This document shows positions 37,062 through 47,400 of a stretch of 64,000 nucleotides of DNA, piece after piece. Location of the stretch: positions 1 to 64,000 of the forward strand of contig JAWKNJ010000015.1 of the NCBI GenBank assembly GCA_041391765.1. The letters run 5' to 3'. Each line of letters begins with the position of its first letter. Position 1 is the first letter of the stretch. Source of the stretch: SHAN690 sp041391765. GTDB taxonomy: Bacteria > Bacteroidota > Bacteroidia > Flavobacteriales_G > Salibacteraceae. The position numbers and the translations under genes are program-made. The notes below the pieces were generated by a model. It saw only the letters and a program-made list of their open reading frames with translations, had not been told where the DNA came from and did no database searches.

Positions 37062-38444
37062 ATGCTGAACGCCTATGTCAACATTGTAAGAAGGGTACTC
37101 CCCTCGCCTTTCAGCATTGCTCTGATTCTGACACTTGTAAGTTTCGCTTGTGTCATAGCGCTTCAGTTTTCAAGTAGTGGTCAAGTATCGTTAGAACAAT
37201 CATTGACCTGGTGGGTTGGTGGCCTCTGGAATCCATCGTTAATGGTATTTGCCATGCAAATGATGTTGATGCTTGTGCTTGGTCATGCCTTAGCTCTTAC
37301 AAATGCCGCCAAAGGGTTAATTGATTTAATGGTTCTGCGATGTAATTCCTCGGAATCCGCGGCTATGATCGTGAGCTTAGTTGCACTCACTATTGGTCTG
37401 TTCAATTGGGGTTTGGGACTCATTTTCGGGGCTATTCTGGCACGGAAGGTCGGGGAGCAATTCTCGCAGACCGGCCGACCATTAAACTATGGCTTGATTG
37501 GCGCTGCCGGATATGCGGCACTGATGATCTGGCACGGAGGAATTTCCGGTTCAGCTCTAATTAAAGTGGCCGAAAGTGGGAACCTAGTTGATATGATGTC
37601 AGGAGTTCTGACATCGGATGAGATGGCAAAAATTCCCATGCGAATCGGTCTGTCTGAAACTGCATTTAGTTCTTCCAATGTCATAATAACAATAGCGGTT
37701 CTCACCCTGGTTCCAGCTTCGCTCTATTGGATTGGAAAGACATTTCAAGCCAATGAACTTGTCAATATAGAGACTGACAAAAAACAACAAAAAACCAACG
37801 ATGAACCTGTTGGTGCCGAATATGTTGACCATAGTCGAGTTACAGGAACTTTGGTTGGCTCGGCCTTAGTTGGATACTGTCTCTACCTCGCGCTTTTGAA
37901 AGAATCTAGCTTTCTTAATTTCTTCAATCCTAACAACATTAATCTCTTGCTTTTGGCTCTGGCGCTCATGCTGCATCAGAGAATTAGCGATTTCCTAAAA
38001 GCAGTTGAGTCGGCAATATCAGGGGCCAGCGGAATCCTTATCCAATTCCCATTGTATTTTGGCATTATAGGTTTAATTAGCGGAAGTGGGTTAATTGAAA
38101 TGCTAAGCAACTTTTTCATCTCAATCAGCAACACGACCACCTATCCGCTGTTCACTTATTTGAGTGCCGGTATGGTGAACATTTTTGTTCCAAGCGGAGG
38201 TGGCCAGTGGGTCATTCAAGGGCCAATCGTAATCAAAGCAGCATTGTCGCTGGGTGTTCCACTCGAAAAAAGCATTATGGCCTTGGCATATGGGGATCAA
38301 ATCACGAATATGCTTCAACCGTTTTGGGCACTACCATTACTCGGCATCACGAAACTGAGCGCGCGCGACATTTTACCCTACACTCTGGTGATGTTCGCGG
38401 TTGGATTCGTAATCTATGGAATGGGTCTGCTTGTATTGTACTAA
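37062..38444 (+). CDS. Short-chain fatty acid transporter (AtoE family)
   Basis: This 460-residue inner-membrane protein has about twelve membrane segments and fits the AtoE/TIGR00366 family: GLFNWGLGLIFGAILARKVGEQ, YAALMIWHGGISGSALIKVAE and the C-terminal FVPSGGGQWVIQGPIVIKAA segment. These proteins take up short-chain fatty acids such as acetoacetate or butyrate. It is convergent with the ABC permease gene, overlapping its stop by 4 bases. Confidence 0.88.
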   Translation: MLNAYVNIVRRVLPSPFSIALILTLVSFACVIALQFSSSGQVSLEQSLTWWVGGLWNPSLMVFAMQMMLMLVLGHALALTNAAKGLIDLMVLRCNSSESAAMIVSLVALTIGLFNWGLGLIFGAILARKVGEQFSQTGRPLNYGLIGAAGYAALMIWHGGISGSALIKVAESGNLVDMMSGVLTSDEMAKIPMRIGLSETAFSSSNVIITIAVLTLVPASLYWIGKTFQANELVNIETDKKQQKTNDEPVGAEYVDHSRVTGTLVGSALVGYCLYLALLKESSFLNFFNPNNINLLLLALALMLHQRISDFLKAVESAISGASGILIQFPLYFGIIGLISGSGLIEMLSNFFISISNTTTYPLFTYLSAGMVNIFVPSGGGQWVIQGPIVIKAALSLGVPLEKSIMALAYGDQITNMLQPFWALPLLGITKLSARDILPYTLVMFAVGFVIYGMGLLVLY

Positions 38445-39670
38445 GCAGCGGCAATGGATTGTGATGAACCAGACTCTCGGAGATTAGTTCCAAAGCCTTT
38501 ACCCAAAGCACCAAAGGACAACACAAGGATCACAATGGCTAATCCGGGAAATATTGGCATGTATGCAGAATCGGTGATGATGTAGCCGTATGACTCGCGC
38601 AACATGCTGCCCCAAGAGGGAACAGGAGGCTGAATCCCCGCGCCCAAAAAGCTCATACCCGATTCTAGCAATACTGCTTCAGAAAAATTCCCTATGCTTA
38701 AGACAACAATCGAGTTTCTGACGTTTGGAAGAATGTGTTGTAATATAATCTTTCCATCACTCAACCCCATCAGATGTGCAGCCTTCACAAAATCACGATT
38801 CCGAATTGCGATGACTTCGCCACGAACAACTTGCGCCATCTCCACCCAAATGATCAAACCGATGCCAACCAGAGTTCCAAACGCGCCTTGGCCTATTAGC
38901 ATGGTAATAGCAATTACCAATAGAACCGGAGGAACCGACCAAAACACGTTAATTATCCAACTTAAAAAGCGATCAACCAGTCCTCCATAAAAACCGGCAA
39001 TGAGCCCCATCCCGACTCCAAAAAGGAAGGCAATCGCAACACTTAAAAATGCAATTGTGATTGTGGCTATGCTACCAGCCATCAGTCGACTTAACATATC
39101 TCTTCCAAACTGATCAGTTCCTAATAAGAATGTATTCCGTTCTATGTGTGCGGATTGAATTTCCAGTTTGGCAGCTTCTACATCAACACTTCTATCATTG
39201 CCAAGCGCATCCACAAACTTGAAGTGATTATCATTCAATGAAATGTATGCCGCAATAATTTCTGAATTCACCGGGTAGAGGATGTCAATAAATGAATAGA
39301 AGCGATACTCCTCTACACCTAGTGTAGATCTGAGTTTGAGCTTGACCCGATGGTCTTGAAATTCAATTTCGTCAAACGGAACCAATTCAAATTCAGGTTC
39401 ACGACCGCCTAAAAAGAATTGGTCATACCATGGCGCCCCTTCAACTTCCAAGTTCTTTTTCACCTTGAGAAACTCTACCGAGGTCATCGGCTTCAATCTT
39501 GCAAGAGTTCTAAACTGGTGATTAGCCATAGGAGTCTTGTCAGGTCTTAAATATGCTCCACTGAATGATGCGAGACTTAACAAAATAATGAGCGTTAATC
39601 CGACCTTCGCAGTCAACGAAAGTTGGATCCTATTCAGGTATAATGAGCTATTTGAAAATCGCTTGAACAC
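38441..39670 (-). CDS. Orphan ABC transporter permease (OppC/DppC type)
   Basis: This 409-residue permease starts with GTG and has one N-terminal membrane segment (about 23-42), a periplasmic insert of about 140 residues, then the binding-protein-dependent transport domain with five membrane segments. The EAA loop is intact (FVKAAHLMGLSDGKI). Peptide and nickel transporters normally encode two permeases, a binding protein and ATPases together, but none of those is nearby. It is 2 bases downstream of the GT2 gene. Confidence 0.88.
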   Translation of the reverse strand: MFKRFSNSSLYLNRIQLSLTAKVGLTLIILLSLASFSGAYLRPDKTPMANHQFRTLARLKPMTSVEFLKVKKNLEVEGAPWYDQFFLGGREPEFELVPFDEIEFQDHRVKLKLRSTLGVEEYRFYSFIDILYPVNSEIIAAYISLNDNHFKFVDALGNDRSVDVEAAKLEIQSAHIERNTFLLGTDQFGRDMLSRLMAGSIATITIAFLSVAIAFLFGVGMGLIAGFYGGLVDRFLSWIINVFWSVPPVLLVIAITMLIGQGAFGTLVGIGLIIWVEMAQVVRGEVIAIRNRDFVKAAHLMGLSDGKIILQHILPNVRNSIVVLSIGNFSEAVLLESGMSFLGAGIQPPVPSWGSMLRESYGYIITDSAYMPIFPGLAIVILVLSFGALGKGFGTNLRESGSSQSIAAA

Positions 39671-39672
39671 GG

Positions 39673-40776
39673 TTATCGCTTAAACGTTCTCCCCTTCCAA
39701 GTATATCCTACTCCGAGAAAAGACAAAACACCAATTACACAAACGTAAATCGGATGAAGGATTGAAAGAAGCATTGCCACAATGACCTTGTGGGAATAGT
39801 TAAATCGCAAAAACCATTTTCTATGGAATGGATATTCAATTCCGAATTTGGAAACTATGAATACCAAAACCCAAGTCCACCAGCCTTTCACCATCAACCA
39901 GGTCATCAAAACAACCCAGACCAAATTGAACAGTAAAATCAAGGCTGCAAATGCTTTTGCCACTATCGATGGGTAGCCAACACTTTTTGAGGCCCAGCGA
40001 ATTCTTTGATTCGCAAACTCTCTGACCGACTCTGGCATGCACGTATAAACCACGGTGTCAGGTTGCATCACATATCGGCACGCAGCTGGATTTAAGGATT
40101 GCGCGAAGAAGGTGTCGTCTCCGCTGGCCACTTCTGATTCATAGGTTCGCAAAAGCAGATTCTTGGCGGATTGACGAATCATCATGCTGGCAGCATTCGC
40201 CATAATTGGTTTTCCAAAGTTGAAGAAAGCTTCAGTGACTACTTGCGAATTCAATTGTTCCGCTTGAAGCAAATCGAAAACGAAGCCTTTTCCCTTATAG
40301 ACTACCGAACAGAAAGCCGCATCAACGGTCTCGTTCTCCAACGCAGAAAGCATTACCGGAATCGTTTGTGCGCTCAGCTCACAATCCGCATCCGTGAAGT
40401 AGTATACATCCGCATCGATCGAAGTTAACAGTTCTCGCAAAGCGGACTTTTTGCCCACCACTTCTTTGAAAGAACTCAAGATCAATTTGAATTTCGAGAA
40501 TTCGTCAGTCAGACTTAGAACAACGGATGCCGTATTGTCTTTGCTATGATCATCCACAACATACACCACTGTGTTCTTCGGAAGCCATGTTTGATTCTCA
40601 ATGGATCTTAATAGCCTTTCAATGTTTTCCTGCTCATTTCGTGCAGCAATAACTATTGCCAGACGATGTGATTTCTGAATGTAAGCGTCAATCGAACGAG
40701 GGGGTCGAGACCAGTAATTCAAAAACACAAAGACCATAAACCAGCAAGCCAGAGCGCACAGAATCAAAAGCATCAT
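39673..40776 (-). CDS. Family 2 glycosyltransferase, membrane-anchored
   Basis: This is a roughly 367-residue protein. The ATG at 40776 overlaps the stop of the flippase-like gene by 4 bases; the longer frame is not supported. It has one N-terminal anchor, a GT-A domain with IVIAARNEQENIERLLRSIE, the DDHSKDNT segment and a YFTDADCE DxD-like motif, then RIRWASKSVGYPS (a QxxRW-like motif) and two C-terminal membrane helices. It probably polymerises or extends a lipid-linked saccharide at the inner membrane. The acceptor is unknown. Confidence 0.9.
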   Translation of the reverse strand: MMLLILCALACWFMVFVFLNYWSRPPRSIDAYIQKSHRLAIVIAARNEQENIERLLRSIENQTWLPKNTVVYVVDDHSKDNTASVVLSLTDEFSKFKLILSSFKEVVGKKSALRELLTSIDADVYYFTDADCELSAQTIPVMLSALENETVDAAFCSVVYKGKGFVFDLLQAEQLNSQVVTEAFFNFGKPIMANAASMMIRQSAKNLLLRTYESEVASGDDTFFAQSLNPAACRYVMQPDTVVYTCMPESVREFANQRIRWASKSVGYPSIVAKAFAALILLFNLVWVVLMTWLMVKGWWTWVLVFIVSKFGIEYPFHRKWFLRFNYSHKVIVAMLLSILHPIYVCVIGVLSFLGVGYTWKGRTFKR

Positions 40777-41825
40777 GCACTTCTGAAAATTCGATGTGTT
40801 AGAAGTACAATGGCACCAATAAGAGCAGGAATGGCAACATTGAAACACCAAACCAAAAAAACTGCCTTTGAAACCAGTATTAAATCAAAATTGAACAAGC
40901 CAAAATAGCTCAGTGCCATAGCCTCTCGCATAAGCAGATCGGGAACAGGAAGCATTGAAAACACCATGGTTGAGAACATGGTCAGGATAGCCAACGATCC
41001 GATCTGTATAAAGTTGGCCTCAGGATACAAAAGTCCGAAGACGAGCAAGTATTGGGCTATGAACGTGAGAAAACGAAAGATTGAGAGAAGAAACAGACGA
41101 TTAAGGCTTGATACACTAACCTCAGTCAACACATTCAAGTGTTTTGCAAGCTTTCCAAATATTCGATTCCCTGATGTCAGCGCGTGAAGTCTTCCAATTT
41201 TGAAATAGAGCATGACCATGATAGCCCAAAAGGCAATAAGAATCATTTGGGTCAATCGTGACGCAATCAGTCCAATGTCTTCCAAGGCGAGCACTTCGAT
41301 TAGGTAAACAAGTCCTATGATACCGAATGATAATGTGGCAAGTGTTTGCGACAGGCTATTTACGAAGGACAGAACCGTTGCTCCTACCCGATTTTTTCCT
41401 TGAACTGCCAATACACGACCGATGAATTCACCAGTCCTGTTAGGTGTGAAAACTCCAAAGGTGGTACCACTCAACACACCTTTGATAGCGGTTCTAAATC
41501 GAGTGTTGAATTCATTTGAAAGCAGATGATGCCACTTCAATATCTCGACTCCCCAATTAGCAGCCATGAGGGTTATCGCAATCGCTGCAAACCACAAAAA
41601 CTGAGCGGGACTGAACTGGTTTACTAGAAACTCCGAGACGCTGAGGTTGGTCTCGTATTCAAATAAGCGAATGATGATGTAGTAAATCGCTCCACCTGAA
41701 ATTGCCAGTTTAAACAGAATCGAAAACCAGAAAATCAAATTCTGGTTTAACCGCTGTTTAGAACTTTTGCCAAACAAAATCAATTGGCCAAGCTCAAGAG
41801 CTACATTCGAAAATCGTTCAATCAT
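40773..41825 (-). CDS. Lysylphosphatidylglycerol synthase TM-region/flippase-like membrane protein
   Basis: This is a roughly 350-residue polytopic protein with eight or so membrane segments, resembling the UPF0104/AglD family (GVLSGTTFGVFTPNRTGEFIGR motif, present in these flippase-like domains). It is the first gene of an apparent three-gene operon with the GT2 and the permease. Its ATG shares two bases with the ruvC ATG on the other strand (the CATG at 41823-41826). It may flip or channel a lipid-linked substrate, but this is inferred from family resemblance. Confidence 0.8.
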   Translation of the reverse strand: MIERFSNVALELGQLILFGKSSKQRLNQNLIFWFSILFKLAISGGAIYYIIIRLFEYETNLSVSEFLVNQFSPAQFLWFAAIAITLMAANWGVEILKWHHLLSNEFNTRFRTAIKGVLSGTTFGVFTPNRTGEFIGRVLAVQGKNRVGATVLSFVNSLSQTLATLSFGIIGLVYLIEVLALEDIGLIASRLTQMILIAFWAIMVMLYFKIGRLHALTSGNRIFGKLAKHLNVLTEVSVSSLNRLFLLSIFRFLTFIAQYLLVFGLLYPEANFIQIGSLAILTMFSTMVFSMLPVPDLLMREAMALSYFGLFNFDLILVSKAVFLVWCFNVAIPALIGAIVLLTHRIFRSA

Positions 41826-42393
41826 GAGCAACGTTCCGTCAAAAGTCGATAAAGAAAAGGTAATACTGGGAATTGACCCCGGAACCAACGTTATGGGCTA
41901 TGGAATTCTGCGCGTGATCGGCCATAAGTTAACTACTCCCAGCATAGGCGCCATTCAAATCAAGGAGGATGATTACGGGCTGAAGTTGAAAGTCATTTTT
42001 GAGCGAACAATGGCACTCATTGAAGAATTCAACCCAGACGAATTTGCCGTGGAGGCACCGTTTTTTGGCAAGAATGTTCAGTCTATGCTCAAACTTGGCA
42101 GAGCTCAAGGTGTAGCAATGGCAGCAGCATTGGTGCGGGAAATACCTATTGCAGAGTACAGTCCTAGAAAAGTGAAACAAGCTATTACAGGAAATGGTGG
42201 GGCGTCAAAGGAACAGGTAGCTGCAATGGTGCAAACCTTGGTTTCACTTGATACGTTACCGAAACACCTGGATGCAACCGATGGCTTAGCCGTGGCTATT
42301 TGTCATCACTTCCAATCAAATAGCCCTATAAAGAGCGCAGGAAAAAAAGGTTGGGAGAAGTTTATCAACGAAAATCCGAATCGGGTTCGTTGA
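41824..42393 (+). CDS. ruvC: Holliday junction resolvase RuvC
   Basis: This 189-residue endonuclease has the RuvC catalytic residues: Asp in ILGIDPGTN, Glu in FAVEAPFFGKN and the DATDGLAVAICHH pair. It resolves Holliday junctions with RuvAB. I chose the ATG at 41824; an open frame upstream is antisense to the flippase-like gene. Its 3' end overlaps the HIT gene by 29 bases, tail to tail. ruvAB are not in the window. Confidence 0.96.
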   Translation: MSNVPSKVDKEKVILGIDPGTNVMGYGILRVIGHKLTTPSIGAIQIKEDDYGLKLKVIFERTMALIEEFNPDEFAVEAPFFGKNVQSMLKLGRAQGVAMAAALVREIPIAEYSPRKVKQAITGNGGASKEQVAAMVQTLVSLDTLPKHLDATDGLAVAICHHFQSNSPIKSAGKKGWEKFINENPNRVR

Positions 42394-42781
42394 AGGCTCC
42401 TCGGATTGACTCACGAACCTGCACAAACACATCGTCTTCAAATTTCAGTTTCGGCTTACTGAAATCAATATCCCCAATATGGTTGATAGGCACAAGGTGA
42501 ATATGTGAGTGAGGCACTTCTAAGCCGATCACGGCCACTCCGATCCGTTTGCATGGGATAACTCGTTTAATTGCCTTGGCAACAACTTGAGCGAATACCA
42601 TGTATCGCCCTAAAAGTTCAGGATCTAGGTTAAAAATGTAATCGACTTCCTTTTTCGGAACAACTAGTGTATGCCCCTTTGCTAATGGAAAAATATCCAG
42701 TATGGCGAAAAAGTCATCATCCTCGGCTACAATATGCCCGGGAATTTCTCCATTCAGAATTCGAGTAAAGATGCTCGCCAC
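42365..42781 (-). CDS. HIT-family hydrolase
   Basis: This 138-residue protein has the histidine triad HSHIHLVPI and the IFTRILNGEIPGHIVAED N-terminus of the bacterial Hint-like (PKCI) branch. It is expected to hydrolyse nucleotide phosphoramidates. It starts at the greA stop (one shared base), so the two genes are co-transcribed, and converges on ruvC with an overlap. Confidence 0.95.
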   Translation of the reverse strand: MASIFTRILNGEIPGHIVAEDDDFFAILDIFPLAKGHTLVVPKKEVDYIFNLDPELLGRYMVFAQVVAKAIKRVIPCKRIGVAVIGLEVPHSHIHLVPINHIGDIDFSKPKLKFEDDVFVQVRESIRGAFNEPDSDFR

Positions 42782-43254
42782 TATCGAGTAATTTCCAAAA
42801 CTTCCAATTTCATCTTGCCATTTGGAACTTCGATCTCAGCAACCTCACCTACTTTCTTGCCAAGTAGACCCTTTCCTATTGGGCTTTCAACGCTAATCTT
42901 TCCTTCTTTCAGGTTCGCTTCATTCTCAGCAACTAAGGTGTATGTCAACTCCTTGTTAATGGCCAGATGCTTCAGCTTAACCGTTGATAGGATCAATGCC
43001 TTGTGAGTATCAAGTTGACTTTCATCAACTATTCTGGCATTACTTACGATTTCTTCCAATTTGGCAATCTTCATCTCAAGTAAACCTTGAGCTTCTTTCG
43101 CTGCATCATACTCAGCATTTTCAGAAAGGTCTCCCTTATCTCGTGCTTCCGCAATTTGAGCCGAAATTGCCGGTCTTTGAACTGTTCTAAGCTCATGCAA
43201 CTCATCTTTCAACTTCTGTAGTCCCGCCTCTGTGTAATATGTAACCTGTGACAT
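42781..43254 (-). CDS. greA: Transcription elongation factor GreA
   Basis: This 157-residue protein has the N-terminal coiled-coil (TEAGLQKLKDELHELRTVQRP, DLSENAEYDAAKE) and the C-terminal FKBP-like domain (ISVESPIGKGLLGKKVGEVAEI). It stimulates cleavage of backtracked RNA by RNA polymerase. It is followed by the HIT gene. Confidence 0.97.
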   Translation of the reverse strand: MSQVTYYTEAGLQKLKDELHELRTVQRPAISAQIAEARDKGDLSENAEYDAAKEAQGLLEMKIAKLEEIVSNARIVDESQLDTHKALILSTVKLKHLAINKELTYTLVAENEANLKEGKISVESPIGKGLLGKKVGEVAEIEVPNGKMKLEVLEITR

Positions 43255-43283
43255 AATTTCTGAATTAACTGCATCTATATAAC

Positions 43284-43311
43284 AAGAAAGGAACCGCCAA
43301 ATGACGGTTCC
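43284..43311 (-). terminator. Hairpin terminator after the PorV-like gene
   Basis: GGAACCG and CGGTTCC pair perfectly around an 8-base loop, 31 bases beyond the PorV-like stop. The minus-strand tail is T-rich but interrupted. Confidence 0.6.
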
Positions 43312-43341
43312 AATGCCAAAATTAAAAATTCCCGTAAGTCT

Positions 43342-44433
43342 TTAGATATTCAACTTCAAGCCGATTGCATGAGTTCCTCCAAGTGGATTCGCAAAACGAT
43401 AAGCGTAATCAAGCTTAAATCCTGAATTTTCCTTTCCTTTAAATGGAAGCATAGCCGCAAAACCAATCACAGGGCCTGCATTAGCATTTACTCTACCTTT
43501 TGAAAGTGGATCAAACAAGCCTCCTTCATATATAAGTCCGCCTCTCACTGCAAAATACTCCTTGAAACCGAACTCCAAACCAGCACGAATCTGGTCAGGT
43601 GAAAAGGAGTTAGATGTAAATGTGCCGTTAACCGTAACTCTGTAATCCGATGGTTTCTCACCTTCAGCAACAGAAACATTTCCCTCGCCATCAGTTCGCG
43701 GAAATAAATACATGTCGTACGAAGCACCAATATTCAATAATGCAGGCATTTCAAAGCCTTCAGTTCTTTGGTTCATGGTAAACTCATTGTCATTGTAGGT
43801 TACTGTAGTTGCAAGACCGTCTCCTCCATACGTAAGTTTTGGTCCGACATTCCGTAATGCAATTCCAAATTTGGCGCGATCATATTTTCCATACACGTAT
43901 CGAATACCCGCATCTAATGCAACCCCTGACGCCCCCAAATTGTTTATTGACTCGCTTACCACTCGAACAGCTCCACCACCCTGAATACTGTTGGAAAATG
44001 CACGCGCATATGCAATTGTAAAATTCAGGAACTGAGGACTAAACGTTCCAAGTCCTCCGTCTGGGTTCTCTGTTGTTGTAACTGGAATATTACCAAAATT
44101 GAATGAGTTGAATCCGATTCCGAGCACTGAGGACTCGCCAACTCGTTGTCCTATCGCCACAGAATTGACAGCGATATCTGAACCTGAAAACAATCGAACA
44201 TTACTATAGGCAAACTCTGTTTTTCCCACTGCGCTCAATCCAGCAATATTCCAATTAAAGCTTTCAACGCCATTAACTGATGCACTATTAGACCCACCTA
44301 ATCCCCCACTCGATGCCCAAGGATTGATGAGTAGTTGATTTGATCCTGCCTGACCAATGCGCTCTTTGTTGCCCGCAAAAGATTGCAAGCTGCACATTAG
44401 CAGAACTATTAATATGTGTGATGCTGTTTTCAT
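43342..44433 (-). CDS. PorV/PorQ-family outer-membrane protein
   Basis: This 363-residue protein has a signal peptide (about 1-20) and a barrel with the PorV/PorQ (UPF0164-like) features: LLINPWASSGGLGGSNSASVNGVESFNWNIAGL near the N-terminus, YARAFSN, and the family C-terminus LDYAYRFANPLGGTHAIGLKLNI. PorV shuttles T9SS cargo from the translocon to the attachment complex. The gene is the last of three co-directional genes with a giant secreted protein and a giant TonB receptor, which suggests this paralogue serves that cargo. It starts 19 bases after the stop of the secreted protein gene. Confidence 0.85.
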   Translation of the reverse strand: MKTASHILIVLLMCSLQSFAGNKERIGQAGSNQLLINPWASSGGLGGSNSASVNGVESFNWNIAGLSAVGKTEFAYSNVRLFSGSDIAVNSVAIGQRVGESSVLGIGFNSFNFGNIPVTTTENPDGGLGTFSPQFLNFTIAYARAFSNSIQGGGAVRVVSESINNLGASGVALDAGIRYVYGKYDRAKFGIALRNVGPKLTYGGDGLATTVTYNDNEFTMNQRTEGFEMPALLNIGASYDMYLFPRTDGEGNVSVAEGEKPSDYRVTVNGTFTSNSFSPDQIRAGLEFGFKEYFAVRGGLIYEGGLFDPLSKGRVNANAGPVIGFAAMLPFKGKENSGFKLDYAYRFANPLGGTHAIGLKLNI

Positions 44434-44452
44434 TTAGCCAAGGTTAGTAGGT

Positions 44453-47400
44453 TTAGAAGGAGTTTAGGTCAATTGGTCTAAGCACACCGAACCATTTCAG
44501 TACTTTCTCTCCCACGCCAGGTACGTTGATGTGAACGACATATAGTCCACTGGCAATGGTGATGTTATCTTGATTCTTCAAATCCCAGTCAACACTAGAG
44601 ATTGTTGGATCATCCTTACGATATGTTCTCACCAAAACTCCGTTCACCGTGAAGATGTTAATAGTGCATTCTTCCGGAAGGTTGATAATCTTCACTCGAT
44701 TGTCCAGACGACCAGTCTCATATTCACTGTAAGCATAATATGGGTTTGGTACGATGGAGATATTGTCAAGCTGACTTACCCCTATGTCATTATTTATGGT
44801 AGGAGCTAATTCATCCAAATTGAAATTGAATAATGGTAGTCCATCATTCACAGTCTCCACCAACGATGCGGTTGTTGAAACAACGGTAATAGTAGAGGAC
44901 TCAGCCTTGAATACACTACCACTATTGAAAGTAACCGGGGTAGATGTTCCACCGACTGTTTGATTGGCTGTAACTGTTCCGCTTCTAACATAATAACTCG
45001 AACCCGATGTAACGGTTCCACTCGGTGATTTCATCTGAATAATATCTCCAGATGCATACTTACCATATGATTGTTCTGATCTCAGCTGAATTGTAACATC
45101 GTTAAAATCGGAACTTTCTTGCGAACCAGCATTCTTGCCAAACAATTTAAAATCTTCCGCTACCAGCGGATATCCAACCCAAGCACCTGCTCTCATCACC
45201 GCGAAATAATCCTTGTTCAGGGGGTTATTACGATCTGTTCTCATAGCAAAGTCCCGAGCATTGAATCCGATAAGCTTATCGAACATGAAATCACCTTCAT
45301 CATATGCCGGCATCAATCGATCTGCATCAACAATATCAGCATCTTCCACATTATGTCTAAAAACATAGATCATGTGCTTACCTCCTAGTCTTAACTCACC
45401 AAATAAAATCTCAGCGATTGAACTCGTGGGATTCCACATCATGTCAGCTCCATTTTCATTGGCCAGCCATGAATCTTCTGAGAACGCCATATTCAAGCGT
45501 TCACCAGTTTCAACGTCAATTGCATAACCTGGAAACCACCCCATCCCGAAGGACACTCCTCGAAGTGCATTAGCATCAAAACCAAGTCCTTTGAAGTATT
45601 CCTTTTCTTCGGCTGTAAGCAAAGAAACTTTGTCTCCTAGCACTTGTGTACCTCCCATAGTCCCCTCGGAAGCATCAAAACCAGCATCCAATTGATTGCG
45701 ACCACTCTTATCCACTGAAAGCCCTCTTCTCAACTCTCCTCTTAGCACACCACCTTGTGTTAAGGTCATGTTCTCACCTGCTTCTAACACAGCACAACGC
45801 GTCCATTTATTTCTATCATCCGTTATCACAACATCTACGCTAGGTGTGTTTTGAAGACCAGCTGCTTTAAGTACACTTTCTGCAAAACTCACGTCTCCCT
45901 CGAAATATGGAATCGGGTGAGCAGTATCATAGCTGCACAGTGCAAATGGAGCCCAGGTTCTACCAGCGATATTTTCCCAATTCTGATCTTCATCCAAAAA
46001 CGCACCAGGATCCTCTGTCTGCGCATACTTTCTGAAATCGTCCGTGTGATCATCATGATCGAACGGTTTATTATCTCCTCCTTCTCCAAATGGAGTTAGA
46101 ACATTACCGCTCTTGATCCAATTAAATGCTGCATTGGCATCAACATCGACCAATCCAGTTAACCATTGGTCGGTTTCATCTTCATAGATGACATCAAATC
46201 CGATGTATCCGTTAGTCGATGAATAAATTTCACCTCCATTACCTGAAGGGATCTTCACAGTTGCTGGATATCCGTATTGAACAAATACTGATAAACCTAG
46301 TTCGAAAATTACTTGCTCGTTTCCATAACGGATTGTCTGATCGCTAGAAATAACTGCATCCAACGAATCACCACTAATTTCCCAGTACATATTCGCCAAA
46401 TCACCCGTAACAGATGAATCTTTCATGGCCAATGTGTAGTTCCCTGCTTGTACCATAAGAGGATCGACCACTTGTATGCCAACGGGTCCATTACCCGCCT
46501 TATACCTTATGCGTGGCATCTCAACATTAGTTGAGATCGAGTCCAGGTAGTCTTCTTTAATGATTGCGTAGTTTCCACCATTGCCTCTACCCTCGATTTT
46601 CGTTAGTTCAACTCCATCTCCATATTTTGAGTTGAGCTGAATACCATTTTGCTCAAATTCCGTTTTATGAGGAATGGCTTCATACACTCTAACAGGACCG
46701 CTGGGCGATGTTCTACTTGCCAAATAAGGAATTTTCTGACCTTCTAATCGGTTCGTGGCAGGATCGTATATTCCATCAATATACTGCAGGTTTTCATACC
46801 CATCACCATAACGGTTATATGCATATGCAATTACCATATAGTAATAAGTCTTATGGTTAATCAACCTTGAATTACCAGTGGCGAATGCATCCTCTTTGAT
46901 CTGAAATGAATGACTAATACCTTGATTGTCACCATCAACCTTCAACTGTGGTTCGTCAACTTTCAGTTCAGAGTTAAATACATAATTGATAAGCTTATCG
47001 ACATCATTTCTGATATCAACCTGAGCAACCAATCTCGCCTTATCGGGATCATCCAAGTCATTAGTTCCAACAGACTCATCATATAACTGAAAGACCTGAT
47101 ATCCTTCAAATCTGTAGGTGGCAAATATTTCTTTTTCCTTAGGTGTTAATGCCAAATCCAAATCACCATCCTCATTTGTATCTACCGAATCCGGTGCCGC
47201 TTGGAAGGGATCAACTGTCGAATATCCTTCCTGATAATTATTTGAGTTAATTGGATTTGATAGCATAAGAATAACTTCACCGTCAAGCTCCTGAATTGTG
47301 ACATCTGGAGCATGAGGTCCATCCAGAATTTCGAAGCACGAATCGAACAATGCCTGAGTCTTGTCATCTGCTGTTCTCATATCTTCAACTGACTGAAGTC

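Noticed and set aside
24926..44457. A 16-base string (AGGTTAGTAGGTTTAG) at about 24926 and again at about 44441
   Set aside because: A pair of identical 16-mers is close to chance expectation for both strands of 64 kb, and no structure or other copies support it.
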